The notes under the pieces: model-generated | What the model was told of the DNA's origin: nothing | The model's input: only the letters and a program-made list of their open reading frames with translations | Databases searched by the model: none | Shown: one piece after another, positions 56,174 through 63,992 of the stretch | How the letters are laid out: every line of letters starts with the position of its first letter | How positions within the stretch are numbered: position 1 is the first letter of the stretch | Made by a program: the position numbers and the translations under genes | Assembly (NCBI GenBank): GCA_020637215.1 | Contig: JACJWI010000001.1 | Location: forward strand, 1 to 64,000 | DNA: 64,000 nucleotides | Direction: 5' to 3' | DNA from: Microthrixaceae bacterium | GTDB taxonomy: Bacteria > Actinomycetota > Acidimicrobiia > Acidimicrobiales > Microtrichaceae

Positions 56174-56568
56174 GGCTTGGACGTGTTGTTCTCGGCGCTC
56201 TTGCGGGACAGCTGCTGCAAGAGCGCCGAGACTTTTCCCTGCGCTTCGATCAACTCGTTCGCCGTGTCCAACTCGGCACGCAACTTCTCGTTCTCCGCGC
56301 GCATCGCAGCCAACTGCTCCTTCGTGCGGTCCTTCTTCGGCCGGCCGGCCTTGCGGTCAGTCAACCCTTCCAGGGCACCGGCGTCGCGCTGGTTGCGCCA
56401 CTCCGAGATCAACGACGAATACAAGCCCTCACGCCGACAGATCTCCGCGACCGTCGTCTCACCGGACTCCTTCGCCGCCTCGATCTCGTTGAGAATGTCG
56501 AGCTTGTACTGCGCCGGCCACGAACGCTTCGCGCGTCGCACCTCGGTCTCATCAGTCATCACGGTCAT
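56170..56568 (-). CDS. IS3-family OrfA of the truncated element
   Basis: A 132-residue HTH protein: KRSWPAQYKLDILNEIEAAK, EICRREGLYSSLISEWRNQR and a zipper-like EQLAAMRAENEKLRAELDTA. It is intact and could still bind its own inverted repeat, but lacks a working OrfB partner in cis. It belongs to a different IS3 subgroup from the intact element. Confidence 0.85.
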   Translation of the reverse strand: MTVMTDETEVRRAKRSWPAQYKLDILNEIEAAKESGETTVAEICRREGLYSSLISEWRNQRDAGALEGLTDRKAGRPKKDRTKEQLAAMRAENEKLRAELDTANELIEAQGKVSALLQQLSRKSAENNTSKP

Positions 56569-56639
56569 GATCTCACCTCCCCGCCCTCATCGAATATGGT
56601 CACTCCACTGAGCGACACTCATACTGACAGGTAGGGCGT

Positions 56640-57403
56640 CCTTGGTCCCAGGTCAGGGTGCGCAACGGTGCGGGAATGCGGTCGAGGATCTCGCAGAGCG
56701 CGGCGAGGGTCGCGTCGGCGCCGTGGTCTTCGGGGAAGTTCGCAAGCCAGAGGTGGCGGCTGGCGCGGTCGAACACGGTCGCGATCGCGGAGCGGTTGAA
56801 CGACCCGACGATGAGGTCGCCTTCGCGGTGACACTCGGGACCCGACCGTCGACCTCGACACGCTCAGCGGCGACCGCCGGTCGCGTCGGGTCGAGCCCGA
56901 TCAGGTTGAACGTCCTGAGCGGACTCGTCTTGGGTGCCGGAGGCCGATCACCAGGCAGACAGTGTTTGCGGCACCGGCGACGCCGGTGCAGCCCCTCGTG
57001 CAGCCCGGGCACGCAGACCACGGCGACCGTGGGCGTAGACGGCCTGGTAGATGCACTCGTCGGAGATCTCCGCTTCGAAGCCGTGCACACCGCGGGCGAG
57101 GCTCGATCGAGATCGTCATCGGCGAGTCCTTCGCCGGCCAAGCGTGCGCGCTCACGTGCGGCGGCGAGCACCGGGTCAGCTTCGAGCTTGGAGTCCTTGG
57201 GGCAGGCCCGGCATGTTCGCGTCCGCACGGGTCTCGCGCAGTCGCAGGCGACGCCGGCCCGACCTCCGTTGCGGTTGATCTCGGCGTTGATCGTGGCGCG
57301 ATGCCGGCCGAGCCGCCCGGCGATCACGCGGTCGGGCTCACGACGTTCGATCCCCTGCTCGGATCTCTTCGCGTTCGGGCGCGGTCAGGGGTCGGGCTGG
57401 CAT
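56640..57403 (-). pseudogene. IS30-family transposase, N-terminal and middle part, frameshifted
   Basis: Minus-strand text begins at ATG 57403 (MPARPLTAPEREEIRA) and, after one extra G, continues in another frame with REPDRVIAGRLGRHRATINA and EINRNGG, the IS30 HTH. Near the left end a third frame gives LWLANFPEDHGADATLAALC, then LTWDQG, the IS30 catalytic core. Frameshifts and loss of the C-terminus (now at 54025-54270) make it a pseudogene. Confidence 0.75.
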
Positions 57404-57440
57404 GCTGGCGTTCTCCACTGGTCAGGGTGCTGTGTAGACA

Positions 57441-57457
57441 GCGGGCATCATGCCCGC
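57441..57457. repeat. 17-bp palindrome near the IS30 remnant start
   Basis: GCGGGCATCATGCCCGC is a perfect 8-bp inverted repeat around one base, 38 bp upstream of the IS30 ATG. It may belong to the element end or to the promoter region of the transposase. Confidence 0.4.
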
Positions 57458-57501
57458 CATCACGCTCTGACCGGTGGAGACCTCACCTCACGGTGTAGCC
57501 G

Positions 57502-58074
57502 TCACCCCTTGAACTCGCCCAATATCCACTTGTCGAAGGCGGGGAGACCGTCGATGCTCACCGCGTTGCGATCCCGCCGGTACTGCTCCAGCTCCTCGTC
57601 GGTGCGGCTCTCGGTCCAGCGGACCAGCCGGTCCCGTTCACCGACGAACTCCATGAGCGGCACCGCGTAGCCGCACGAGTCCGCGACCCGGATCACGTCG
57701 ATGACCACGACGGCCCGGGCCCCGCGGTGCGGACCGAACCGCTCCCGCCACGACTCGAACTCCGCGTCGTCGGGGGTGACGACCCGGCCGGTGCCGTGGC
57801 ACCGCACGATGCGCGGCGGCCCGTCGAATGCGCACCACATCGCGGTGATGCGGCCGTTGTCGCGCAGGTGGGCCACCGTCTCGGCGCCGCTGCCGGTCAG
57901 GTCGAGATACGCGCAGCGGTGGCGGTCGACGACGGTGAACGTGTCGACCATCCCCTTGGGTGACAGGTTGACCAGTCCGGACGGGTCGCTGGGCGCGGTC
58001 GCGACGAACACGACGTGTTGACGTTCGATCCAGTCCCGTAGTCCGTCGTCGATCCCGTCGTGAACCGTGCCCAT
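57502..58074 (-). CDS. PPOX-family flavin/deazaflavin oxidoreductase
   Basis: A 190-residue split-barrel protein of the pyridoxamine-5'-phosphate-oxidase superfamily. Visible are QHVVFVATAPSDPSGLVNLS, TVVDRHRCAYLDLTGSGAET and the end RNAVSIDGLPAFDKW. Members bind FMN, FAD, F420 or heme; F420 is possible because fbiC is present, but the cofactor cannot be read. It borders the insertion island. A TACCGT hexamer ends 7 nt before ATG 58074. Confidence 0.8.
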   Translation of the reverse strand: MGTVHDGIDDGLRDWIERQHVVFVATAPSDPSGLVNLSPKGMVDTFTVVDRHRCAYLDLTGSGAETVAHLRDNGRITAMWCAFDGPPRIVRCHGTGRVVTPDDAEFESWRERFGPHRGARAVVVIDVIRVADSCGYAVPLMEFVGERDRLVRWTESRTDEELEQYRRDRNAVSIDGLPAFDKWILGEFKG

Positions 58075-58081
58075 GGGCGGG

Positions 58082-58087
58082 ACGGTA
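58082..58087 (-). promoter_or_regulatory. -10 element (TACCGT) for the PPOX gene
   Basis: It ends 7 nt before ATG 58074 with no ribosome-binding site, suggesting a leaderless mRNA separate from the small gene upstream. Confidence 0.45.
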
Positions 58088-58101
58088 CCGCCGGTCCCGG
58101 C

Positions 58102-58299
58102 TCAGGCGCCGTCGGATTCGGCGAGCAGGTGGGCGGCCTTGTCGACCGCCCTCCGGGCCCGGGTGAGTCGCCGTTCGTCGACCGGCAGCTCGTCGCCGCC
58201 GGCGTCGATCGACTCTCGCAGTCGGAGGATCGCCAGATCGGCCAACTCCTCGGAGATCGCTTCGAGTCGGGTGCGGATGTCGTCGAACTCACCGGCCAT
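58102..58299 (-). CDS. small helical hypothetical protein
   Basis: A 65-residue, highly charged protein: EFDDIRTRLEAISEELADLA, then ILRLRESIDAGGDELPVDER and RARRAVDKAAHLLAES. It is predicted almost entirely helical and could dimerise. Composition and length resemble small conserved actinobacterial proteins without known function. The ATG lies 62 bp from the divergent gene at 58362. Confidence 0.55.
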   Translation of the reverse strand: MAGEFDDIRTRLEAISEELADLAILRLRESIDAGGDELPVDERRLTRARRAVDKAAHLLAESDGA

Positions 58300-58347
58300 G
58301 GGGGTGATCTAGCACCCCTTGGTGACAGCGCGGCGCGCCGCGCTCGG

Positions 58348-58353
58348 TAGTGT
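58348..58353 (+). promoter_or_regulatory. -10 element (TAGTGT) for the gene at 58362
   Basis: It ends 8 nt before GTG 58362 and overlaps an upstream in-frame GTG (58350), which rules that codon out as the start if the promoter is real. Confidence 0.5.
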
Positions 58354-58361
58354 CGCCCTCC

Positions 58362-59126
58362 GTGTCCGAACGCCGAGACCGTGACAAGACCCACAGCGAA
58401 GCCCATCCGCGCCAGTGGGTCAGCTTCGAACACGACGACGACACCTGGATGTTCGACGCCACGTTCCTGATGAGCCCGTACCGCTGCATCTTCAACGATG
58501 GCTGCAAGGGGGTGCTGGAGGAGGACGCCGAGCACCTCGGGCACGGCTGCTGCTCGTTCGGTGCGCACTTCGCCGACAAGGCCGACCGGGTGCGGGTCCG
58601 CAAGCTGATCGACCGACTCGACCGCGACCAGTGGCAGTTCCGGCGCGAGGCCAGGAAGCATGGCGGGGCGATCGGCCGCAACGACGACGGCGACTGGGTG
58701 ACCCGGGTCCACGACGGCGCCTGCATCCTGTTGAACCGCCCGGACTTCCACCGCGGGGCGGGCTGCGCCCTGCACGTGGCGGCGCTCGACGCCGGCGAAC
58801 GGCCGATGGACTGGAAGCCCGAGGTGTGCTGGCAGGTCCCGCTCCGACTCGAGTACCACACCGACGAAGTCGGCCACACCACCCACACGCTGCGAGAGTG
58901 GCGTCGCCGGGACTGGGGTGAGGGCGGACAGGAGTTCCACTGGTGGTGCACCGAGGAGTCCGAGGCGTTCACCGCCCACGAACCGCTCGTCACCACCTGT
59001 CGTGACGACATCGTCGGGCTGGTCGGCGAGGAGCGATACGAGCTGTTGCGCGCCGCGCTCGGCGTGGACGACGGGCCGGCGGCCGGTGTGACCTGGCTCC
59101 CCCACCCGGCGGTGCGGCGTCGCTGA
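58362..59126 (+). CDS. conserved actinobacterial Cys-rich protein
   Basis: A 254-residue protein of a conserved hypothetical family. Cysteines cluster in MSPYRCIFNDGCKGVLEEDA and HLGHGCCSFGAHFADKADRV, then DGACILLNRPDFHRGAGCAL and WKPEVCWQVPLRLEYH, a pattern consistent with an iron or zinc site as in YkgJ/DUF3109-like proteins. A later WGEGGQEFHWWCTEESEAFT is also strongly conserved in appearance. The biochemical role is unknown. It precedes the McrB-like pair on the same strand. Confidence 0.65.
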   Translation: MSERRDRDKTHSEAHPRQWVSFEHDDDTWMFDATFLMSPYRCIFNDGCKGVLEEDAEHLGHGCCSFGAHFADKADRVRVRKLIDRLDRDQWQFRREARKHGGAIGRNDDGDWVTRVHDGACILLNRPDFHRGAGCALHVAALDAGERPMDWKPEVCWQVPLRLEYHTDEVGHTTHTLREWRRRDWGEGGQEFHWWCTEESEAFTAHEPLVTTCRDDIVGLVGEERYELLRAALGVDDGPAAGVTWLPHPAVRRR

Positions 59127-59178
59127 GAGAGTCGGCAGCTTCCTCAAGGGGCCGGTGGGCCGCGCCGAACCAACGGGT

Positions 59179-60114
59179 GTGACCGCGTTCTCAGCATCCG
59201 AACTCACCAAGGTGGCCGAGGCGGAGGGGATGATCTTCCCTCCCTACGTCGTCGACCAGCTGGTCGCCGCCCTCGACGCCGGCAAGCACGTGATCCTGAC
59301 CGGGCCCCCGGGCACCGGCAAGACCACCTTGGCGTATCTGGCCGCCGAGCTGGGCCGGCACTCCATGTTGTGCACCGGCTACCAGCCGACCACCGCGACC
59401 TCGGAGTGGACGACCTTCGAGACGATCGGCGGACTCCAACCCACGCCCGAGGGGCTCATCTTCCGGCCCGGCCTGTTCGTCGAGGCGATCGAGACCGGCA
59501 AATGGCTGGTCATCGATGAGTTGAACCGGTCGAACTTCGACCGGGCGTTCGGCCAGCTCTTCACCGTCCTGTCGGGCTCGGCTGTCGTGCTGCCGTTCCG
59601 GCGCAGCGGTCAGATCAAGCCGATCTCGCTCGTGCCGCACGGGGTGGAGCCGCCCGGTGAGACCGACCCGATCCGACTGCCGGCCAGCTGGCGGATCATC
59701 GCCACCATGAACGCGCTCGACAAGCACCTGCTGTTCGACATGTCCTACGCCCTGATGCGCCGCTTCGCGTTCATCGAGGTGACCACCCCGCCGGACTGGG
59801 CCTACGAGAAGCTGCTGGATGGCGACGGTGAGATCGTCAAGAAGCTGCTGCCGCTGCGCCAGCTCAACAACCTCGGCCCGGCGATCTACGTCGATGCCCA
59901 GCGCTACGTCGCCCGTCGCAGCCGCGACGACATCAGCGAGTCCCGACTCCTGTTCGAGCTGTTCTACGCGTTCTTCCTGCCCCAGTTCGAGGGGATCGAT
60001 GAGCACACCGCAGTGGCGCTGTACCGCACCGTGGCCAAACCGCTCGATCCGCCCGAGCAGCAGGAGGCCCGACGGGTGATCGCCGAGCTGCTCGGCGAGG
60101 AACTGGTCGGCTGA
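59179..60114 (+). CDS. McrB/MoxR-like AAA+ ATPase
   Basis: A 311-residue AAA+ protein. Walker A is VILTGPPGTGKTTLAYLAAE and Walker B is GKWLVIDELNRSNFDRAFGQ; the D-E-L-N-R-S-N form is the McrB-type signature. Sensor 1 is SWRIIATMNALDKHLLFDMS and the arginine finger region is YALMRRFAFIEV. There is no DNA-binding N-terminal domain, unlike restriction McrB. GTG 59179 fits the usual start of such proteins; GTG 59155 is an alternative. It lies 1 bp upstream of its partner gene. Confidence 0.8.
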   Translation: MTAFSASELTKVAEAEGMIFPPYVVDQLVAALDAGKHVILTGPPGTGKTTLAYLAAELGRHSMLCTGYQPTTATSEWTTFETIGGLQPTPEGLIFRPGLFVEAIETGKWLVIDELNRSNFDRAFGQLFTVLSGSAVVLPFRRSGQIKPISLVPHGVEPPGETDPIRLPASWRIIATMNALDKHLLFDMSYALMRRFAFIEVTTPPDWAYEKLLDGDGEIVKKLLPLRQLNNLGPAIYVDAQRYVARRSRDDISESRLLFELFYAFFLPQFEGIDEHTAVALYRTVAKPLDPPEQQEARRVIAELLGEELVG

Positions 60115-60115
60115 C

Positions 60116-61063
60116 GTGGAGCCCACCGGGGGCTCCGGCGCCACCGCCGAGCTCTGGAAGCGCCGTTCCTGGCGCTCCCCCGCCGTGGCCAGCGCCGCGG
60201 TCCTGACCGGGATCGCCGTGTCCGACCTCACCGATGCGACCGCCCTGGCGCTGGCGGCGTCCGACGAGGCCCGCGCCCTGCTCGACGGGATGGAGCTCCG
60301 CATCCGCACGCTGCCGACGACGGTCGCCACGTCGTCGGAGCGCTGCGTCAACTCCGTGCGGGGACCGATCATGTGGGCAGAGACGATCACCGCCCGGGCC
60401 AACGCTCTGGGCAACGACGACGTGTTCGTCTGCATGACGACCGCCCGCAGCTTCGACACGGTCGAGAACCAGCTGCTGGTCGAGGCGCTGGACTCGATCG
60501 CCGCGGCATCCCGGGCGCTGCGCGGGCCGACCGCCGAGAGACTCGAGGCCGACGACGCCGAGCGGATCGCCGAAGTGGCAGCGGAGGCGGCCCGTTGGAG
60601 GGCCGAGGACCGGCTGGCCGGCGTGAAGCCCCACCGGTTGACCGGACGGGCGGCGGCACGGCTGCGCGGCGGTCACCGCCGGACCCGGATGGCTCCGATC
60701 CAGGCGGTTCGGGCGCGGGCCCGGGAGCCGTTCTGCGCCGAGGACGTCCAGGGGCTCGCCGACGACTGGACCGAGGTCCTGCACCGCACCGTCGTGCGGG
60801 TGCTCGACGCGGTGGGCGGCCCGACGGTGCTCACGCTGAGCGACGGCGGCCTGTGGTGTCGGGCGCTCTCGTTCCGGCACCCCGCGTCGTCGGGGTCCGC
60901 TCCGGCCGGTCTGGCGTTGCGCGGGCGGCCGATCCTGCCACCTCGGGGCGCGGTGGACGGAGCTCCGTGGGCGGACGAGCTGCCGAGCGACGGGATCCGG
61001 CTGACAGAGGACCTCGGACCGGATGAGATCCGGAAGGTCCTGGCTCAGTCCCGGTCGTCGTAG
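60116..61063 (+). CDS. McrC/DUF2357-like partner without a visible nuclease motif
   Basis: A 315-residue protein. The central part, SVRGPIMWAETITARANALG, then TTARSFDTVENQLLVEALDS, resembles the N-terminal region of McrC/DUF2357 proteins (W-x-x-T-x4-R ... FDTPEN-x-L-x-x-x-L). The PD-(D/E)xK nuclease domain usually C-terminal in those families is not seen; the end is Gly/Pro-rich (GLALRGRPILPPRGAVDGAP). Start GTG 60116 is 1 bp after the ATPase stop. The pair is likely co-translated. Family placement is tentative. Confidence 0.5.
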   Translation: MEPTGGSGATAELWKRRSWRSPAVASAAVLTGIAVSDLTDATALALAASDEARALLDGMELRIRTLPTTVATSSERCVNSVRGPIMWAETITARANALGNDDVFVCMTTARSFDTVENQLLVEALDSIAAASRALRGPTAERLEADDAERIAEVAAEAARWRAEDRLAGVKPHRLTGRAAARLRGGHRRTRMAPIQAVRARAREPFCAEDVQGLADDWTEVLHRTVVRVLDAVGGPTVLTLSDGGLWCRALSFRHPASSGSAPAGLALRGRPILPPRGAVDGAPWADELPSDGIRLTEDLGPDEIRKVLAQSRSS

Positions 61064-61212
61064 GGATCGTCGTCGTCGTAGGACGAGTCGCGGTCGTCCA
61101 CGAGCGGGGGTCGATCCGATTCGAGATCGGTGAAGATGGCCTCGATGTCGAGGTCCGGGCCGCGCTTCATGGCGCGGGCCTCTTCGTAGCGGCGATGCCG
61201 ACCCTTCTTCAC
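61045..61212 (-). CDS. small acidic protein
   Basis: A 55-residue protein with a basic start (KKGRHRRYEEARAMKRGPDL) and an Asp-rich end (DDRDSSYDDDDPYDDRD). GTG 61212 has GGGGAG 6 nt upstream. Its 3' end overlaps the McrC-like gene by 19 bp on the other strand. Similar short basic-then-acidic proteins are common in actinobacteria and have no known role. Confidence 0.5.
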   Translation of the reverse strand: MKKGRHRRYEEARAMKRGPDLDIEAIFTDLESDRPPLVDDRDSSYDDDDPYDDRD

Positions 61213-61246
61213 AGAGCACTCCCCGTCATCAACGACCGGAGCCGTC

Positions 61247-61252
61247 AGTGTA
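61247..61252 (-). promoter_or_regulatory. possible -10 element (TACACT) for the small acidic protein gene
   Basis: It lies 34 nt upstream of GTG 61212, leaving a leader that contains the GGGGAG ribosome-binding site. Confidence 0.4.
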
Positions 61253-61294
61253 GCGCGGCGGTCGTCCGGACCGGTCACACCCCCGACCGGTCGA

Positions 61295-61300
61295 TAGGGT
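61295..61300 (+). promoter_or_regulatory. -10 element (TAGGGT) for the GH13 gene
   Basis: It ends 6 nt before ATG 61307, a clear leaderless arrangement. Confidence 0.55.
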
Positions 61301-61306
61301 GTGTCG

Positions 61307-62869
61307 ATGCCTGCCCCGACCACGACGGAAGTCCCGTGGTGGCGGGGCGGAGTCGTCTACCAGGTGTACCCACGGAGCTTCGCTGACTCGAACGGCGACG
61401 GCGTCGGCGACCTGGTCGGCGCGGCCTCCCGCCTGGGCCACCTGAGGGACCTGGGCGTGGACGCGGTGTGGTTCTCGCCGTTCTACCGCTCCCCCATGGC
61501 CGACTTCGGCTACGACATCGACGACCACTGCGACGTCGACCCGCTCTTCGGGGACCTCGGCGCGGCCGATCGGCTGATCGAGACCGCTCACCGCTCGGGC
61601 CTGCGGGTCGTGTTGGACTTCGTTCCCGGGCACACCTCGGACCGTCACCCGTGGTTCGGCGAGTCCCGCTCGTCCCGCGGGAACCCCCGTCGCGACTGGT
61701 ACGTGTGGCGCGACCCGGCTCCCGACGGTGGTCCGCCGACCGACTGGCGCGCCGCGTTCGGCGACTACCCGGCCTGGACGCTGGATCCGACCACCGGTCA
61801 GTACTACCTGCACCTCTTCCTGCCCGAACAGCCCGACCTGGACTGGAACCACCCCGAGGTCGCGGCGGCGATGATCGACGTCCTGCGCTTCTGGAGCGAT
61901 CGTGGCGTCGACGGCTTCCGCATCGACGTCGTGCACACCGTCGGCAAGCGGCTCGACGTCGACACGCCCGCCGAGCTCCGGGGGATCCCTGCCTGCGTGC
62001 TCGACCACGGTCCCGGGGTGCACCTGCGCCTCACCGAGCTGCGGTCGCGGACCGATGCGTTCCCGTCGCCGCCGGCGCTGATCGGTGAGACCTACGTGTT
62101 CGATCGCGAGCGGGTCGTCGACTTCCTGGGCCACGGCGACCAGCTGCACCTGGCGTTCAACATCCCGGCGCTGCACTCGCCGTGGGATGCCGCGGTGTGG
62201 CGCGACGAGATGGCGAGCGCGATCGACCTGTACGACCCGGTCGACGGATGGCCGTGCTGGGTGCTGTCGAACCACGACGTGCCACGGCATCGCACCCGCT
62301 ACGGCACCGAGGCCCGGGCCCGCGCCGCGGCGGTGCTGCTGCTCACCCAGCGGGGAACCCCGTTCCTGTACCAGGGCGAGGAGCTGGGCCTCGCCGACGC
62401 GGTGGTGGAGGGCGACCGGGTGGTCGACCCGGGCGGCCGGGACGGGTGCCGGGCCCCGATCCCGTGGGACGACTCCCCCGGCTGCGGCTGGCCCGCGGAC
62501 CCGTGGCTGCCGTTCGCTCCCGACGCCGCCGCGCTCAGCGTTGCTCGCCAGAGCGGCGATCCCGCCTCGATGCTGGAGCACTACCGGCGGCTGCTGCGCC
62601 TGCGGCGGACCGAGCCGGTTCTGAGCGTCGGTCGCGTGGAGATCCTCGACGCCCCCGACGGGGTGCTCCGCTACCGGCGGTGGCTCGACGAACCTCCGGG
62701 AGGGGCCGCCGCCGAACTCGAGGTCCTCGTCAACTTCACCGACGAGCCCGTCGAGGTACCCGGGGTGTCCGGTCGATGGGTCGGCGGCACCGCCCGGCCC
62801 GGCGAGACCCCCGGTCCGGGCCAGGGGCTGGGCCCCGACGAAGCGCGCATTCTGGACCCCCGAGGGTGA
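61307..62869 (+). CDS. GH13 alpha-glucosidase/trehalose-type hydrolase
   Basis: A 520-residue glycoside hydrolase of family 13 (oligo-1,6-glucosidase/alpha-glucosidase group). The (beta/alpha)8 barrel motifs are VVYQVYPRSFADSNGDGVGD, RVVLDFVPGHTSDRHPWFGE, region II GVDGFRIDVVHTVGK with the Asp nucleophile, region III PPALIGETYVFDRE with the acid Glu and region IV GWPCWVLSNHDVPRHR. A C-terminal beta domain follows. No signal peptide, so cytoplasmic. ATG 61307 is 6 nt after TAGGGT; an upstream GTG (61301) is excluded by that spacing. It is coupled to the permease gene by GTGA. Confidence 0.93.
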   Translation: MPAPTTTEVPWWRGGVVYQVYPRSFADSNGDGVGDLVGAASRLGHLRDLGVDAVWFSPFYRSPMADFGYDIDDHCDVDPLFGDLGAADRLIETAHRSGLRVVLDFVPGHTSDRHPWFGESRSSRGNPRRDWYVWRDPAPDGGPPTDWRAAFGDYPAWTLDPTTGQYYLHLFLPEQPDLDWNHPEVAAAMIDVLRFWSDRGVDGFRIDVVHTVGKRLDVDTPAELRGIPACVLDHGPGVHLRLTELRSRTDAFPSPPALIGETYVFDRERVVDFLGHGDQLHLAFNIPALHSPWDAAVWRDEMASAIDLYDPVDGWPCWVLSNHDVPRHRTRYGTEARARAAAVLLLTQRGTPFLYQGEELGLADAVVEGDRVVDPGGRDGCRAPIPWDDSPGCGWPADPWLPFAPDAAALSVARQSGDPASMLEHYRRLLRLRRTEPVLSVGRVEILDAPDGVLRYRRWLDEPPGGAAAELEVLVNFTDEPVEVPGVSGRWVGGTARPGETPGPGQGLGPDEARILDPRG

Positions 62870-63696
62870 CGCTCAGCCTCTACGTCGTCGCTGCGCTCAC
62901 GCTGATCAGCTCGCTGATCGGCTCGGTCGTGGGCATCGGCGGAGCGACCCTGCTCGTCCCGGTGCTGCTCGCCCTCGGCGTGTCCCCCGTCGACGCCGCC
63001 CCGATCGGGCTCATCTCGGTCGGAGCGTCCTCGCTGGCGGCCGGGGCCCGCCAGCTCGACGAGGGTCGGGTGCATCACCGGATCGGCTTGACCTTCGAGC
63101 TGGCCGCATCAGCGGGAGCGGCCGCCGGAGCGCTGGTCTCCTCGAGCGTCGGCGAGGACGTCATGGCGCTGGTGCTGGCCGTCGCCGCCCTCGTCGGTGC
63201 GGTTGCGGCCGTGGCCCGCAAGGGGGTCCGCAACCTCCCCAGCGGCACGTTCGGGGCCGAAGAGGTCCCCGGTGAGTGGCCGGGCACGCTGGGAGGCCAG
63301 TACGTGCTCGACGGCCGGGTCGTGCCCTACCACGCCGAGCGGGTGCCAGCCGGTCTGGTGGCGGCACTGGCGGCCGGGGTCGTGTCGGGCCTGTCCGGGG
63401 TGGGCGCCGGGTTCCTCAAGTCGCCGGCGATGAGCGAGATCATGCGGATCCCGGTCAAGGTGGCGGCGGCGACCACCACCTTCACCCTCGGCATCACGGC
63501 GACGACCGGACTCCTCGTCTACCTCCTGCGCGGCGACCTCGACCCCGAGGTCGGCAGCGCGGCCCTGGCCGGCGCGCTGATCGGTGGGATCCTCGGCGCC
63601 CGCCTCCAGACCGGGGCTTCGCCGCTGCTGCTGCGGCGCATCACCGCGGCGATCCTGGTCGCCATCGCCGTGCTCCTGATCGGACGGGCGCTGTGA
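62866..63696 (+). CDS. TauE/SafE (TSUP) family permease
   Basis: A 276-residue membrane transporter with about eight segments and the family's duplicated glycine-rich signatures: SLIGSVVGIGGATLLVPVLL near the start and GVVSGLSGVGAGFLKSPAMS in the second half. TSUP proteins export or import sulfur compounds or small organic anions such as sulfite or sulfoacetate. A cytoplasmic loop (residues ~110-150) with FGAEEVPGEWPGTLGGQYVL is longer than in many members. GTG 62866 overlaps the GH13 stop; the DUF1634 gene follows with another GTGA overlap. Confidence 0.9.
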   Translation: MTLSLYVVAALTLISSLIGSVVGIGGATLLVPVLLALGVSPVDAAPIGLISVGASSLAAGARQLDEGRVHHRIGLTFELAASAGAAAGALVSSSVGEDVMALVLAVAALVGAVAAVARKGVRNLPSGTFGAEEVPGEWPGTLGGQYVLDGRVVPYHAERVPAGLVAALAAGVVSGLSGVGAGFLKSPAMSEIMRIPVKVAAATTTFTLGITATTGLLVYLLRGDLDPEVGSAALAGALIGGILGARLQTGASPLLLRRITAAILVAIAVLLIGRAL

Positions 63697-63992
63697 CCGG
63701 CACCGACCCGCCGATCCCCGATCCGCGATCCGGGCGGTTCCAGCCGCTGATCGTGATGTCGCGCGCCGCGGTCGGCCTCGCCCTGGTCCTGGCGGTCGTC
63801 GGGATGATGGTCGGCGGGACCATCGGCTCCTCCGCGGCGACCGCGGCTGTCGCGGTCGTGTTGATCGCGCCCCTGGCCCGCGTGGTGTGGCTGGCGGCGC
63901 GGTGGTTCCGACGCGGAGATCCCCGCTACGGGGCGGTGGCGCTCGGCGTCCTGGCGGTCGTGGCCGGTGCCGCGGTGCTCGCCGCGATCTAG
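63693..63992 (+). CDS. DUF1634 membrane protein
   Basis: A 99-residue protein with three hydrophobic segments (SRAAVGLALVLAVVGMMVGG, AATAAVAVVLIAPLARVVWL, GAVALGVLAVVAGAAVLAAI) and the conserved R-x-x-x-W-x-x-x-x-F-x-x-x-D pattern of DUF1634. Members are regularly found next to TauE/SafE permeases and probably act as a small accessory subunit. GTG 63693 overlaps the permease stop. Complete within the window. Confidence 0.8.
   Translation: MTGTDPPIPDPRSGRFQPLIVMSRAAVGLALVLAVVGMMVGGTIGSSAATAAVAVVLIAPLARVVWLAARWFRRGDPRYGAVALGVLAVVAGAAVLAAI

Larger units (their letters stand above)
55583..56621 (-). mobile_element. second IS3-family element, truncated
   Basis: A different IS3 copy on the minus strand with a complete orfA and the first two-thirds of orfB. 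The start-side end is probably near 56621, where the minus strand reads TGAGTGTCGCTC. The other end, with the last two catalytic residues, was removed where the intact IS3 now begins. Confidence 0.75.
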
